A stretch of DNA of 64,000 nucleotides. Origin: Whitmania pigra. Its lineage: Eukaryota > Annelida > Clitellata > Hirudinida > Haemopidae. The notes under the pieces are model-generated. The model had not been told where the DNA came from. It saw only the letters and a program-made list of their open reading frames with translations, and did not search any database. The position numbers were made by a program, and so were the translations under genes. Within the stretch, counting starts at the first letter, position 1; each line of letters starts with the position of its first letter. Shown here one piece after another: positions 1 through 8,934 of the stretch. Location: contig JAJTWR010000431.1 of NCBI GenBank assembly GCA_021613335.1, positions 496,001 to 560,000 on the forward strand. Reading direction: 5' to 3'.

Positions 1-865
1 GCTGAAGGATGGCGAGTTGCTCTTGGGCGCGCACGCCCGCCGACATGGCGATGAGCTCCGGCCGATGATCACTTGCTTTTTCCAAGTACGTTTCGAGCGG
101 CGGGAGCTTCTCCTCGGGTAGCTCCAATGGGCTCACCACTATCTCCAGCGGCTCCTTGGGGTCCCTGTCGATGAGCACCCGTATCGCGGCGAGCGCAGTC
201 GCGGCGCCGGATTCGGCCGCAATTCTTTGCGACTCGACTAAGGACATAAAGTATTCAGCTTTGAAGACATCTCGACGGGTGACCTGAGCGGATTTCTGCT
301 CCAGCATCCGGGTAACCATCGTCTTTGCTTCTTCGACGTTCTTTTTGGTATCCGCGAGTACTTTTAAGCCGAAATGCGCGAGGCAGTAGTTGTAGTATGC
401 TTGGGCAACTTGGAATTCGGCTTCGTCGGCAGCAGAAGTGGTGAGTGCCTGACCGGCCTCTACGCCGTAGCCGGCGGCCTTCGTCGCTGCGTTCAATTTC
501 CCAAAGGTGTAGATGGGCATGACGGCGGTCGCTTCGACCCGCATCATCACGCCCGGTGCGCCTAGGTTGAGATCGTACAGGTACGAGGCCGATGTCGTCG
601 GAGGGCCACCCAAACCATCGTTACGCGCTTCGGGCATGGGACCAGCGAGCATGAAGGTTGAGTCCACTTTGGGAATCCACGCGTTCCGCGCTTGGTCGTA
701 CATCGCCCGATAGATGCGTAGTTGTGCCTGAGCGCTCTTCACGCGGTGATCGTTCGCGCGCGCAAGACTAATGAGCTTATCCAACGTCAAAGGCTCAGCG
801 TACGCCGAGCGAAGCGCCATCAGCCCCAGGAGGGCACCAATCATGATTCGCTTCGTTCTGAGCAT
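1..865 (-). CDS. TolC-family outer membrane efflux protein, N-terminal part
   Basis: The reading frame is open on the minus strand from an ATG at 865 to the left edge, giving the first 288 residues of a longer protein whose C-terminus is outside the window. It starts with a signal peptide (MLRTKRIMIGALLGLMALRS then AYA, cleavage near residue 23), followed by a segment typical of TolC-like proteins (LTLDKLISLARANDHRVKSA), long amphipathic helices and a YGVEAG/YYNYC region. TolC-family proteins form trimeric outer membrane channels for efflux or type I secretion. No efflux pump partner is visible in the window. An alternative ATG lies at 844. It is divergent from the aldolase gene. The family call is from sequence pattern; the substrate is unknown. 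Confidence 0.8.
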   Translation of the reverse strand, partial: MLRTKRIMIGALLGLMALRSAYAEPLTLDKLISLARANDHRVKSAQAQLRIYRAMYDQARNAWIPKVDSTFMLAGPMPEARNDGLGGPPTTSASYLYDLNLGAPGVMMRVEATAVMPIYTFGKLNAATKAAGYGVEAGQALTTSAADEAEFQVAQAYYNYCLAHFGLKVLADTKKNVEEAKTMVTRMLEQKSAQVTRRDVFKAEYFMSLVESQRIAAESGAATALAAIRVLIDRDPKEPLEIVVSPLELPEEKLPPLETYLEKASDHRPELIAMSAGVRAQEQLAILQ

Positions 866-983
866 CAGCAAACGTATTAATTACAGGGGCTATTGGATTT
901 GAGGGAGTTTTACCGACCTTTGGCATATACCCCGGACGGAACCTACTACAAGTCGGCGCTAAACGCCGTGCAGGAGAAAAGCA

Positions 984-1901
984 ATGGTCCACAGTGAGCG
1001 CGTGAAGCAAATTCTGTCATGGTATCCTTCAGAGCCGCCCGGGGTACTCACAAATCTGGCTCGACTCCTCAACACCGGCACCTTAGCAGGCACTGGACGA
1101 CTCGTCATCCTGCCTGTCGACCAAGGCTTTGAGCACGGTCCCGCGAGGAGCTTCGCTCCCAATCCAGCGGGTTACGATCCCGACTACCACGCGCAGCTCG
1201 CCCTCGACTCCGGCTGCAACGCCTACGCGGCCCCGCTCGGCTTCCTCGATGCGGTCGCAGGCAAGCTTCGCGGAGAAATCCCGCTCATCTTGAAGCTCAA
1301 CAACTCCGACACGCTCGCCAAGACCGAGCATCCGATCTCCGCAGTGACGAGCAGCGTGAACGATGCGCTGCGCCTCGGTTGCTCCGCTATCGGGTTCACC
1401 ATCTACCCCGGGTCTGGCGACCGGAACCTCATGTACGAGCAGCTCCGAGAGCTGATCGAAGAGGCACGCTCTGTTGGTCTACCGACCGTTCTCTGGGCGT
1501 ACCCGCGCGGCGCTATCTCCAAGGACGGCGAAACCGGCATTGATGTCGTCGCGTATGCGGCGCAGATCTCCGCGCAGCTCGGCGCACACGTGATCAAGGT
1601 GAAGCCTCCAAAGGATTTCATCGAGCAACCAGAGGCGAAGAAGGTCTACGAAAAGTATGGAATTCCCACAAAAACCCTTGCAGACAGAGTTCGTCATGTG
1701 GTGCAGAGCGCCTTTAACGGAAAGCGCATCGTGATCTTCTCGGGCGGTGAGGCAAAAGATTCTTCGGCGATTCTCGAAGAAGTCCGCGGCATCAGAGACG
1801 GTGGGGGCTTCGGCTCGATCATGGGTCGCAACGCCTTCCAAAGGCCGCGCACCGAAGCGATTGAGCTGCTTCGCAATGTCATGGCGATTTACAGTTCATG
1901 A
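984..1901 (+). CDS. fbaB: class I fructose-bisphosphate aldolase (FbaB/DhnA type)
   Basis: This 305-residue protein matches the DhnA-type class I aldolases, which cleave fructose 1,6-bisphosphate to dihydroxyacetone phosphate and glyceraldehyde 3-phosphate through a Schiff base in glycolysis/gluconeogenesis. Visible landmarks are the N-terminal VILPVDQGFEHGP phosphate/active-site segment (about residues 41-53), LKLN near 103, GFTIYPGS near 137, the likely Schiff-base lysine in AHVIKVKPPKD (K205) and FSGGEAK near 253. The length fits the family. The ATG at 984 is preceded by AGGAG at 972, which supports this start. It is cytoplasmic, and stands alone, divergent from the TolC-like gene. Confidence 0.92.
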   Translation: MVHSERVKQILSWYPSEPPGVLTNLARLLNTGTLAGTGRLVILPVDQGFEHGPARSFAPNPAGYDPDYHAQLALDSGCNAYAAPLGFLDAVAGKLRGEIPLILKLNNSDTLAKTEHPISAVTSSVNDALRLGCSAIGFTIYPGSGDRNLMYEQLRELIEEARSVGLPTVLWAYPRGAISKDGETGIDVVAYAAQISAQLGAHVIKVKPPKDFIEQPEAKKVYEKYGIPTKTLADRVRHVVQSAFNGKRIVIFSGGEAKDSSAILEEVRGIRDGGGFGSIMGRNAFQRPRTEAIELLRNVMAIYSS

Positions 1902-1959
1902 AATAGTTTTCCGCGATTGGAGTTATTTCAGGTAGTTCACCCGCAATTCTGGAGAGAAA

Positions 1960-2706
1960 GTGAAGACGAAATTCCTGCTACTCCTCCCCATCACGCTCGT
2001 GATGATGAGTGCGGCGCCTCCGCCGCCAGTAAAGAAACCCGAAGCGCAGGCCAAGTTAACTCCTGCAGAGGTCAAGAAGGCCCTCTACGTGTACGGACTC
2101 CGCTTGTACCTCGGAACTCCGCTCCGCGACGGACCGTTGACCGACGCAGAACTCGCTGAGGTCATCAGCGGCTACTCGGACGCCGTCCACAAGAAGGCTC
2201 CCAAGTATCCGATCGACGAAGCGCTCGGAAAGAAGATTAGCCAGCTCATCACCGAGCGCCGTGCGGAGTTCACCAAGAACCAAGAGAAGATCAACTCCGA
2301 ATTCTTGGCGAAGAAGGCCGCCGAAGCGGGAGCGAAAAAGCTCGAAACCGGCACCATCATCTTCATCGCGAAAGAAGGTACCGGCTCGAAGCCGACTCCC
2401 GCCGATGAGGTCCGCTTCAACTACCGCGGCTCTCTCCCTGATGGCACCGAGTTCGATTCGAACAACGGAAAGGATCCCATCCGCGCCCCGGTCGGTCGGA
2501 TGATTCCATGTATCAGCGAAGTGCTCTCTTCGCTCGCCCCCGGCGGCAAGGGACAAGCAGTCTGCCCGCCAGCGCGAGCGTTCGGTGCCAACGGCAAGGG
2601 TGGTGTACCACCTGAATCCGTCGTCCTCGTCGACATCGAACTCCTCGAAGTCATCCCGCCCCCGCCGACCCCCGACGCCGGGACTCCTCCTCCCACCGGA
2701 AAGTGA
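1960..2706 (+). CDS. secreted FKBP-type peptidyl-prolyl cis-trans isomerase
   Basis: The gene begins at a GTG (1960) with GGAGAG just upstream. The product of 248 residues has a signal peptide (MKTKFLLLLPITLVMMSA), a helical N-terminal part and a C-terminal FKBP domain (about residues 125-225) with the recognisable VRFNYRGSLPDGTEFDSN, VGRMIPC and SVVLVDIELLEV strands, ending in a Pro-rich tail. This is the FkpA/Mip-like layout: a periplasmic prolyl isomerase/chaperone with an N-terminal dimerising helix region. The glycine-rich loop normally reading ipP..laYG is altered here to CPPARAFGANGKGG, so catalytic strength is uncertain. It overlaps or abuts a second FKBP gene, likely a tandem duplication. 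Confidence 0.85.
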   Translation: MKTKFLLLLPITLVMMSAAPPPPVKKPEAQAKLTPAEVKKALYVYGLRLYLGTPLRDGPLTDAELAEVISGYSDAVHKKAPKYPIDEALGKKISQLITERRAEFTKNQEKINSEFLAKKAAEAGAKKLETGTIIFIAKEGTGSKPTPADEVRFNYRGSLPDGTEFDSNNGKDPIRAPVGRMIPCISEVLSSLAPGGKGQAVCPPARAFGANGKGGVPPESVVLVDIELLEVIPPPPTPDAGTPPPTGK

Positions 2707-2720
2707 CCACGAGCACACCT

Positions 2721-3515
2721 ATGAAAAACTCTCTATTCATTCTCACCGCGCTCGCGGCACTCGCTGTCGTGGGCTGCAAGCCGAAAAAAGAAACCCTCGA
2801 TGCCGCAACCGTGGCAGCTCCACCGGCCCCCCCACCGCCGCCCCCACTCACGGCGGAGGAGAAGCAAAAGGTGTTCTACACCTTGGGTACCATCATCGCT
2901 CGCGAGAGCGGCTCGGAGCAGCTCGACTTGTCCGATGCCGAACTCGCGATCGTCACCAAGGGGCTTGAAGACGCCGCCCACAAGAAGCCCTACGAGACCG
3001 CCTTGAATGACCCCGGTGCGAGAGTCGAGCAGCTCTTCAAGGAGCGTGTTGAGGCACGCAGCGCCAAGGCGAAAGCGGCTGGCGCGGCTTTCCTCGCGAA
3101 GACCGCCAAGGATAAGGGCTACCAAAAGCTCCCGAGCGGCGTGCTCGTGAAGATTGAACGCCCGGGCACCGGCCCCTCGCCGACCGCAGATCAAACGGTC
3201 GCCGTCCACTATCGGGGCACCACTGTCGATGGGCAGGAGTTCGACTCCAGCTACAAGACCAACAACCCAGTGACCTTCCCGCTCCGAAGCGTCATCCCCT
3301 GCTGGACCCAAGGGATTCCGAAACTCTCGGTCGGTGCAAAGGCACGCCTCGTCTGCCCGCCAGACACAGCCTACGGTGAGCGCGGTGCCGGCCCCATCGC
3401 CGGTAACTCTACGCTCGTATTCGACGTGGAGCTGGTGCAGATTGTTCCTGCACAACCGCAAGCCCAACCGGAAGCAACACCACCCCCGGATGCGCCACCG
3501 GCTGAAAAGAAGTAG
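2721..3515 (+). CDS. FKBP-type prolyl isomerase lipoprotein
   Basis: This 264-residue protein starts with MKNSLFILTALAALAVVGC, a lipoprotein signal peptide whose lipobox ends in VVGC. A GTG at 2703 is in frame and overlaps the previous stop, but the ATG at 2721 gives the cleaner signal peptide. After a Pro-rich linker and a helical segment it has an FKBP domain (about residues 145-240): VAVHYRGTTVDGQEFDSS, PLRSVIPCW, VCPPDTAYGERGAG and STLVFDVELVQI. The AYGERG loop is closer to the active FKBP consensus than in the upstream paralogue. It probably folds periplasmic or outer membrane proteins while membrane-anchored. The two genes look like a duplication with retained domain order. Confidence 0.85.
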   Translation: MKNSLFILTALAALAVVGCKPKKETLDAATVAAPPAPPPPPPLTAEEKQKVFYTLGTIIARESGSEQLDLSDAELAIVTKGLEDAAHKKPYETALNDPGARVEQLFKERVEARSAKAKAAGAAFLAKTAKDKGYQKLPSGVLVKIERPGTGPSPTADQTVAVHYRGTTVDGQEFDSSYKTNNPVTFPLRSVIPCWTQGIPKLSVGAKARLVCPPDTAYGERGAGPIAGNSTLVFDVELVQIVPAQPQAQPEATPPPDAPPAEKK

Positions 3516-3547
3516 AGTACACAGCAGTCGACGAAAGGGAGGCTTCG

Positions 3548-4228
3548 ATGACGACCAGTGTCACGCAGGTATCTGGCAAAGAGGCAGGCTTCTTTTCGAG
3601 CTCCATAGGCTCGAAATTGGTGATGGCAGTAACGGGGGTGTGCATCTGGGCATTCCTCGTGGGCCATCTCCTCGGCAACCTCACGCTGTACGCGGGAGCG
3701 GAGACCTTCAATGGGTATGCCGCCCTGCTCGCATCGAAGCCCGCCCTCGTCTGGGTGGTGCGCATTGGCCTGCTCGTCACCTTTGTGCTCCACATCTACG
3801 CGGCGATTCAGACGAGCCGCCTCAACATGGCGGCTCGTCCCCAAGGCTACGCGTATGCTCGGCAAGTCCCGGCGCGCTACGCCGCCAAGTCGATGATGCT
3901 CTCCGGAGCGACCATCCTCGCGTTCCTCCTCTTCCACCTCGCCCACTTCACCTGGCAAGTCGTCGGCCCGCAGCCGCAGACGCATGACCCCTACCAAATG
4001 GTGGTCCTCGGGTTCCAACAGCCGTCCATCGTCATCTTCTACTTGGCCGGTCAATTCCTCCTCGCCGGGCACCTCTCCCATGGCCTCTACGGCATCTGGC
4101 AACATCTCGGCGTCGCCGGTCCACGGTTCACAAAAGCGGCGCATACCGCAGCGCTCGTCATCGGCTACGGACTCTGCGCGGCGTTCTCCAGCATTCCCAT
4201 CGCGGTCTTCCTGGGAGCCATCAAATGA
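3548..4228 (+). CDS. sdhC: succinate dehydrogenase cytochrome b558 subunit
   Basis: This 226-residue integral membrane protein is the haem-b anchor of complex II. It has about five hydrophobic segments (near residues 25-45, 70-92, 115-140, 155-180 and 195-220) with histidines in VGHLLGN, FVLHIYA, LFHLAHF and LAGHLSHG that fit the diheme b558 subunit of the Bacillus/epsilonproteobacterial type of succinate dehydrogenase. It transfers electrons from the iron-sulfur subunit to quinone. It is the first gene of sdhCAB, and its stop overlaps the sdhA ATG by 4 nt, which indicates translational coupling. A GGGAGG element at 3537 supports the ATG at 3548. Confidence 0.93.
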   Translation: MTTSVTQVSGKEAGFFSSSIGSKLVMAVTGVCIWAFLVGHLLGNLTLYAGAETFNGYAALLASKPALVWVVRIGLLVTFVLHIYAAIQTSRLNMAARPQGYAYARQVPARYAAKSMMLSGATILAFLLFHLAHFTWQVVGPQPQTHDPYQMVVLGFQQPSIVIFYLAGQFLLAGHLSHGLYGIWQHLGVAGPRFTKAAHTAALVIGYGLCAAFSSIPIAVFLGAIK

Positions 4229-5499
4229 ATAAGATTCCAGAACCACTTACGACCAAACTCGAAGCGCCCGCTCCCGCCACAACCCTTCAGCAACGCTGGG
4301 CGAAGCTTCAGTCCGGCGAGCCCTCTGGGCCCATCGAGCAGCGCTGGACGAAGCACCAGTTCGAGATGAAGCTCGTCAACCCGGCGAACCGACGCAAGCA
4401 CAAGATCATCGTCGTCGGCACTGGCCTTGCCGGAGCGTCCGCCGCAGCTACGCTCGCCGAGCAAGGCTACGCTGTCGATGTCTTCTGCTACCAAGACAGC
4501 CCCCGCCGCGCCCACAGCATCGCTGCCCAAGGCGGCATCAACGCCGGAAAGAACTACCGCAACGACGGCGACTCGGTCTTCCGCCTCTTCTACGACACCG
4601 TGAAAGGCGGCGAGTGGCGCGCCCGCGAGTCGAACGTCTACCGCTTGGCCGAACTGTCGGTGAACGTCATCGACCAGTGCGTCGCCCAAGGAGTTCCCTT
4701 CGCCCGCGAGTACGGCGGTCTCCTCGACAACCGCTCCTTCGGCGGCGCCCAAGTTTCCCGCACGTTCTACGCGCGCGGGCAAACCGGCCAGCAGCTCCTG
4801 CTCGGCGCCTACCAAGCGCTCCAGCGACAAGCGGGTGCCGGCGCAGTGAACATCCACCCGCGGCACGAGATGCTCGACCTCGTGGTCGTCGACGGACAAG
4901 CCCGCGGTATCATCACCCGCGACCTCGTCTCCGGCGCCATCAAAGCGCACTCGGCCGACGCCGTGGTGCTCGCCACCGGCGGCTACGGAAACGTGTTTTT
5001 CCTTTCGACCAACGCCAAGGGCTGCAACACCACCGCCATCTGGCGTGCCTACAAGCGCGGCGCTGGTTTTGCGAACCCCTGTTTCACCCAGATTCACCCG
5101 ACCTGCATCCCGGTCAGCGGCGACTACCAGTCCAAGCTGACTTTGATGAGCGAATCGCTCCGCAACGACGGCCGAGTGTGGGTGCCGAAGAAGGCGCAGG
5201 ATCCACGCCACCCGAACGACATCCCTGAGGGCGAGCGCAGCTATATCCTCGAAATCAAGTACCCGAGCTTCGGCAACCTCGCTCCGCGCGACGTATCGAG
5301 CCGCGCGGTCAAAGAGGCCTGCGACGCGGGACTCGGCGTTGGACCTGGTGGTCGCGGCGTGTACCTCGACTTCAAGGACGCCATCGCCCGCCTCGGCCGC
5401 ACCCGCATCGAAGAGCGCTACGGGAACCTCTTCGAGATGTACGAGACGATTACTGGCGACAACCCCTACGAGCGCCCGATGCGCATCTACCCGGCGGTG

Positions 5500-5534
<35 letters not shown>

Positions 5535-6210
5535 CCTGATGTCCACCATCCCTGGGCTGCACGTGATCGGCGAAGCGAACTTCTCTGATCACGGCGCGAA
5601 CCGCTTGGGCGCCTCCGCGCTGATGCAGGGCCTCGCCGACGGATACTTCATCCTTCCGTCCACAGTCGCCCATTACATCGCGACCAACAAAATGAAGCCG
5701 GTGACCACCGATGCCCCGGAGTTCAAGGAAGCCATTCAAGGCACCGAAGAGCGCGTGAAGAAGCTCCTCGGCGCCAAGGGCAAGCGCTCCGCCGAGTCCT
5801 TCCACCGGCAGCTCGGCGGCATGCTCTGGGAGAAATGCGGCATGGCTCGCAACGCGAAAGGCCTCACCGAACTCCTCCAAGCCATTCCCGCGCTGCGCGA
5901 AGAGTTCTGGTCGCAAGTCTCGGTCCCGGGTACTGGCCAAGAGCTGAACCAGTCTCTCGAGGTTGCCGGGCGCGTCGCGGACTTCTTCGAACTCGCAGAG
6001 CTCATGACCCGCGATGCGCTCGAACGCGACGAATCCTGTGGCGGTCACTTTCGCGAAGAACACCAGGACTCTGAGGGCGAAGTGGTCCGGAACGATGAGA
6101 AATTCATGCACGTGGGCGTCTGGGAGTACCAAGCCGGTGGCGCCCCCAAGCGCCACATCGAACCACTCACTTTTGAACACGTTCACCCAGCGAAGCGGAG
6201 CTACAAATGA
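4225..6210 (+). CDS. sdhA: succinate dehydrogenase flavoprotein subunit
   Basis: The 661-residue catalytic subunit of complex II oxidises succinate to fumarate with covalently bound FAD. The Rossmann motif [20 protein letters not shown] occupies residues 61-80, and the covalent FAD histidine is in [15 protein letters not shown] (H97). IHPTCIP near residue 290 and [14 protein letters not shown] near 455 are family hallmarks. A 55-residue N-terminal extension precedes the Rossmann fold, which is usual for the b558-linked SdhA class found in Bacillus, Chlamydia and deltaproteobacteria. Both ends overlap neighbours by ATGA, so sdhC, sdhA and sdhB are coupled. Confidence 0.96.
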
Positions 6211-6956
6211 GTCACTCAGACAAGCCGATGCGCATCAAGCTGCATGTCTGGAAGCAACCGAAAACCGGAGCCCCCGGCGCGATGAAGGAATATGTCGCCG
6301 AGAACGTCAGCCCGCACATGTCGTTCTTGGAGATGCTGGACGTCGTCAACGCGAAGCTCGTCGATGAGGGCAAGGATCCCATCGCCTTCGATCACGACTG
6401 CCGGGAAGGCATCTGTGGCACCTGCTCCATGGTGATCAACGGGATTCCCCACGGCGGCAAGGGGCGCGTGACTGCCTGCCAGCTCCACATGCGGCACTTC
6501 AACGACGGGGATACCATCTACATTGAGCCTTGGCGCGCCCAAGCGTTCCCGGTGCTGCGCGACCTCGTCGTCGATCGTTCGGCGTTTGATCGCATCATCG
6601 CCGCTGGTGGCTACGTGAGCGTCAGCACCGGCGGAACGCCCGACGCCAACGCCATCCTGATACCCAAGCGTGAAGCAGATGCGGCGATGGACGCTGCCGC
6701 TTGCATCGGCTGCGGAGCCTGCGTCGCGGCCTGTAAGAACGCCTCCGCTATGCTCTTTGTCGGGGCGAAGGTTGCCCAGTTCTCGCACCTCCCGCAGGGG
6801 CAGGTGGAGCGCAAGGAGCGGGTACAGAAGATGGTCGCGCAAATGGACGCCGAGGGCTTCGGCACCTGCACCAACCTGTCTCAGTGCGAGGCCGTGTGCC
6901 CCAAGGGCATTAAGGTCGACGTCATCGCCCGGATGAACAAGGAATACCGCAGCTAG
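6207..6956 (+). CDS. sdhB: succinate dehydrogenase iron-sulfur subunit
   Basis: This 249-residue subunit passes electrons from FAD to the membrane anchor. The [2Fe-2S] cysteines are in [13 protein letters not shown] (C65, C70, C73 plus a later Cys), and the [4Fe-4S]/[3Fe-4S] cysteines are in [15 protein letters not shown] (near 168-182) and [14 protein letters not shown] (near 219-232). The start overlaps the sdhA stop by 4 nt. It completes sdhCAB; no malate dehydrogenase or other TCA gene follows. The 139-nt gap downstream contains an 8-bp inverted repeat at 7031-7052. Confidence 0.96.
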   Translation: MSHSDKPMRIKLHVWKQPKTGAPGAMKEYVAENVSPHMSFLEMLDVVNAKLVDEGKDPIAFDHDCREGICGTCSMVINGIPHGGKGRVTACQLHMRHFNDGDTIYIEPWRAQAFPVLRDLVVDRSAFDRIIAAGGYVSVSTGGTPDANAILIPKREADAAMDAAACIGCGACVAACKNASAMLFVGAKVAQFSHLPQGQVERKERVQKMVAQMDAEGFGTCTNLSQCEAVCPKGIKVDVIARMNKEYRS

Positions 6957-7030
6957 TACCTCCTCGGCGCAGCGGACTTTTTCGCTGCCCGAAGCCCACC
7001 CGGAGCAGAGAGGGAACGTGATCCTAGGGC

Positions 7031-7052
7031 AGATCTCTGTCGAAAGAGATCT
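7031..7052. other. inverted repeat between sdhB and the HEAT protein
   Basis: AGATCTCT at 7031-7038 is followed six bases later by AGAGATCT at 7045-7052, a perfect 8-bp stem. There is no T-run after it on either strand, so it is not a standard intrinsic terminator. It could be an mRNA 3'-end stabiliser of sdhCAB or an operator for the next operon. Confidence 0.35.
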
Positions 7053-7095
7053 TCAGCTACATGGTTTTGGTGTTCTGGCATAAAGTGGCTCCCTG

Positions 7096-8934
7096 ATGAC
7101 TTCTGGAACCTCCTCGCCGGAGCATGTGCCACCAGCGACTTCAGGCGTCCCTGGGCTGTCGACGCCTTCCGGAACGCGGCTTTCGCCCTCCCAGATCGTC
7201 CTGAACCCCGAGCAGGAACGAATGGTGGCGAGCGCAAGAGAAGTCTGCCTTGAGCTCATGAAGGGCATCAAGAGCATCGGCTTCTACCGGCACAACGTCG
7301 GAAGCTATCGCGAGTATTTGTCCCGAGCGCACCAAATCCTGACGCGGCACCTCGAACAATACAAGCAGCTCGCGCTGCGCTGCGAAGTCACGAACATGAC
7401 GATGTACCGGCAGGATATTTTTCCTGACGACACCCCTATCCCGTACAAATTCTTCAAGGACGGTATCCGCCAAATCATCTTCCGGCTGGGCTTCACCCTC
7501 GACGAACTTCTCACCTTCACCAACATTGCGCTCTCCGATCCCGATCGCGGGGCCGAAGATATCAACGCCCAGTTCTGGCGTTCGCAGATGCCGAACTTCG
7601 AATACATCATGATGGACGGCTTCCGGATGGATGAATTTTCGGAAGAGGAGATTGAAGTCGAGGTCGCCATCATCGTCGACTACCTCCAAAAACGACTGCG
7701 CGGTACCGGCAACGACTCCATCAACTTTGCGCACCTCACCGCCGAAGACCTCGAGGTGAAGTTCGATGAGGTCGACCAAGTTCGTGGCGTGGTGATTACC
7801 GGTCTCACTGCCACTGTCGAACTCAAAGCGCAGATGCAAAAGGAAATTGAAGAGGAAGAAACTCGCCGCCTCTTCCCAAAAATTATCGCCGCTATTTTTC
7901 ACGTGCTCGAATCGGGCATTCAGGACATCGAAGCCATCTCGGACATGCTGACCCAGCTCCTTGATGCGATGCTCCTCGAGGAAAACCTCGTCGCCATCTA
8001 CCAAATCGCGACCAAGCTGCGCTCGATGGCCCAAACCCAAGAGCCGTCTGCCCCTATTCCTCGGCTCTCGGAGGTTTTCGTCGGGCGTATGGCCGAGGAA
8101 CCGCGGATGCAAAAAGTCGGCGAGTTGCTTCGCGAGCACTTCAAACAGCACCGCGACGGATGCATCAGCTACTTGGGCTGCCTCTCCCCATCCGCAGCTC
8201 CCCTCATCATCGGGTTGCTCGAATCACTTGAAAACGCCGAGGCGAGAAAACTCATCATCCAAGTCCTCATCCCTCTCGCCCGGGCCAACCCGGAGCTCTT
8301 CGGCGAAAAACTCCGCACGACCGATCGCCCGCAGACCCAACGGGACATGCTGGAGGTCATCAACGCGGCGAACATCCCAGGAAAACTGCGCCTGCTCGTG
8401 CACCTCTTGAAGAGCAAGAACCTCGTCTTACGACTCGATGTGATGCAGTCCATCGCACTCATCGGTACCCAAGAGGCACGGAAGACCATTGTCCCGATGC
8501 TCGACGATACCCAACCCCAAGTGCGGCAGCACGCAGCGCAGCTCCTGCCGGAGTTCAACCGCGAGCACGCCTTCAACGACTTGAAGCGAATCATCCTCGC
8601 CAAAGACTTCGAGACACGCTCGGACGAGGAGCGCCAGGCCTTCTACGGGGCACTGGGTTCGACCGCCGTCCCGGGGGTCTACGCTTTCTTCAACAGCATC
8701 CTTCAGGCCAAGAGCGGCTTCTTCACTCTGAATCGCGGGAAAGTCATCAGCCAGAAGCTCCTCGCTATCTCCGGACTCGCGCGGGCCGGGACCATCCAAG
8801 CCATCAAGCTGCTGAACGATGTCGCTGAGGACAAATCGCAACCAGATGAAGTCGTCGAGAGTGCGAAGTTGCGGGTTGCAGAGCTCCGCTCGGCACTCTT
8901 CGGAGAGAAGCCGCCCAAAGGACCGCCCTCGTGA
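7096..8934 (+). CDS. HEAT-repeat-like helical protein of unknown function
   Basis: This 612-residue soluble protein has no signal peptide. The C-terminal half (about residues 350-605) reads as successive paired helices with HEAT features, for example LVLRLDVMQSIALIGTQEAR and PQVRQHAAQLL, so it probably forms an alpha-solenoid scaffold. The N-terminal half is mostly helical (KGIKSIGFYRHNVGSYREYL) and not recognised; part of it resembles the N-terminal region of the next gene product, in which a similar short 'IRSIRMYDEDN' segment occurs. The stop overlaps the GTG of the next gene by 4 nt, so the two products are likely partners. No catalytic motif was seen. Confidence 0.7.
   Translation: MTSGTSSPEHVPPATSGVPGLSTPSGTRLSPSQIVLNPEQERMVASAREVCLELMKGIKSIGFYRHNVGSYREYLSRAHQILTRHLEQYKQLALRCEVTNMTMYRQDIFPDDTPIPYKFFKDGIRQIIFRLGFTLDELLTFTNIALSDPDRGAEDINAQFWRSQMPNFEYIMMDGFRMDEFSEEEIEVEVAIIVDYLQKRLRGTGNDSINFAHLTAEDLEVKFDEVDQVRGVVITGLTATVELKAQMQKEIEEEETRRLFPKIIAAIFHVLESGIQDIEAISDMLTQLLDAMLLEENLVAIYQIATKLRSMAQTQEPSAPIPRLSEVFVGRMAEEPRMQKVGELLREHFKQHRDGCISYLGCLSPSAAPLIIGLLESLENAEARKLIIQVLIPLARANPELFGEKLRTTDRPQTQRDMLEVINAANIPGKLRLLVHLLKSKNLVLRLDVMQSIALIGTQEARKTIVPMLDDTQPQVRQHAAQLLPEFNREHAFNDLKRIILAKDFETRSDEERQAFYGALGSTAVPGVYAFFNSILQAKSGFFTLNRGKVISQKLLAISGLARAGTIQAIKLLNDVAEDKSQPDEVVESAKLRVAELRSALFGEKPPKGPPS

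Noticed and set aside
4165..6186. 673-residue minus-strand open frame opposite sdhA
   Set aside because: It is the antisense shadow of a well-conserved gene in GC-rich DNA; its sequence has no family features.
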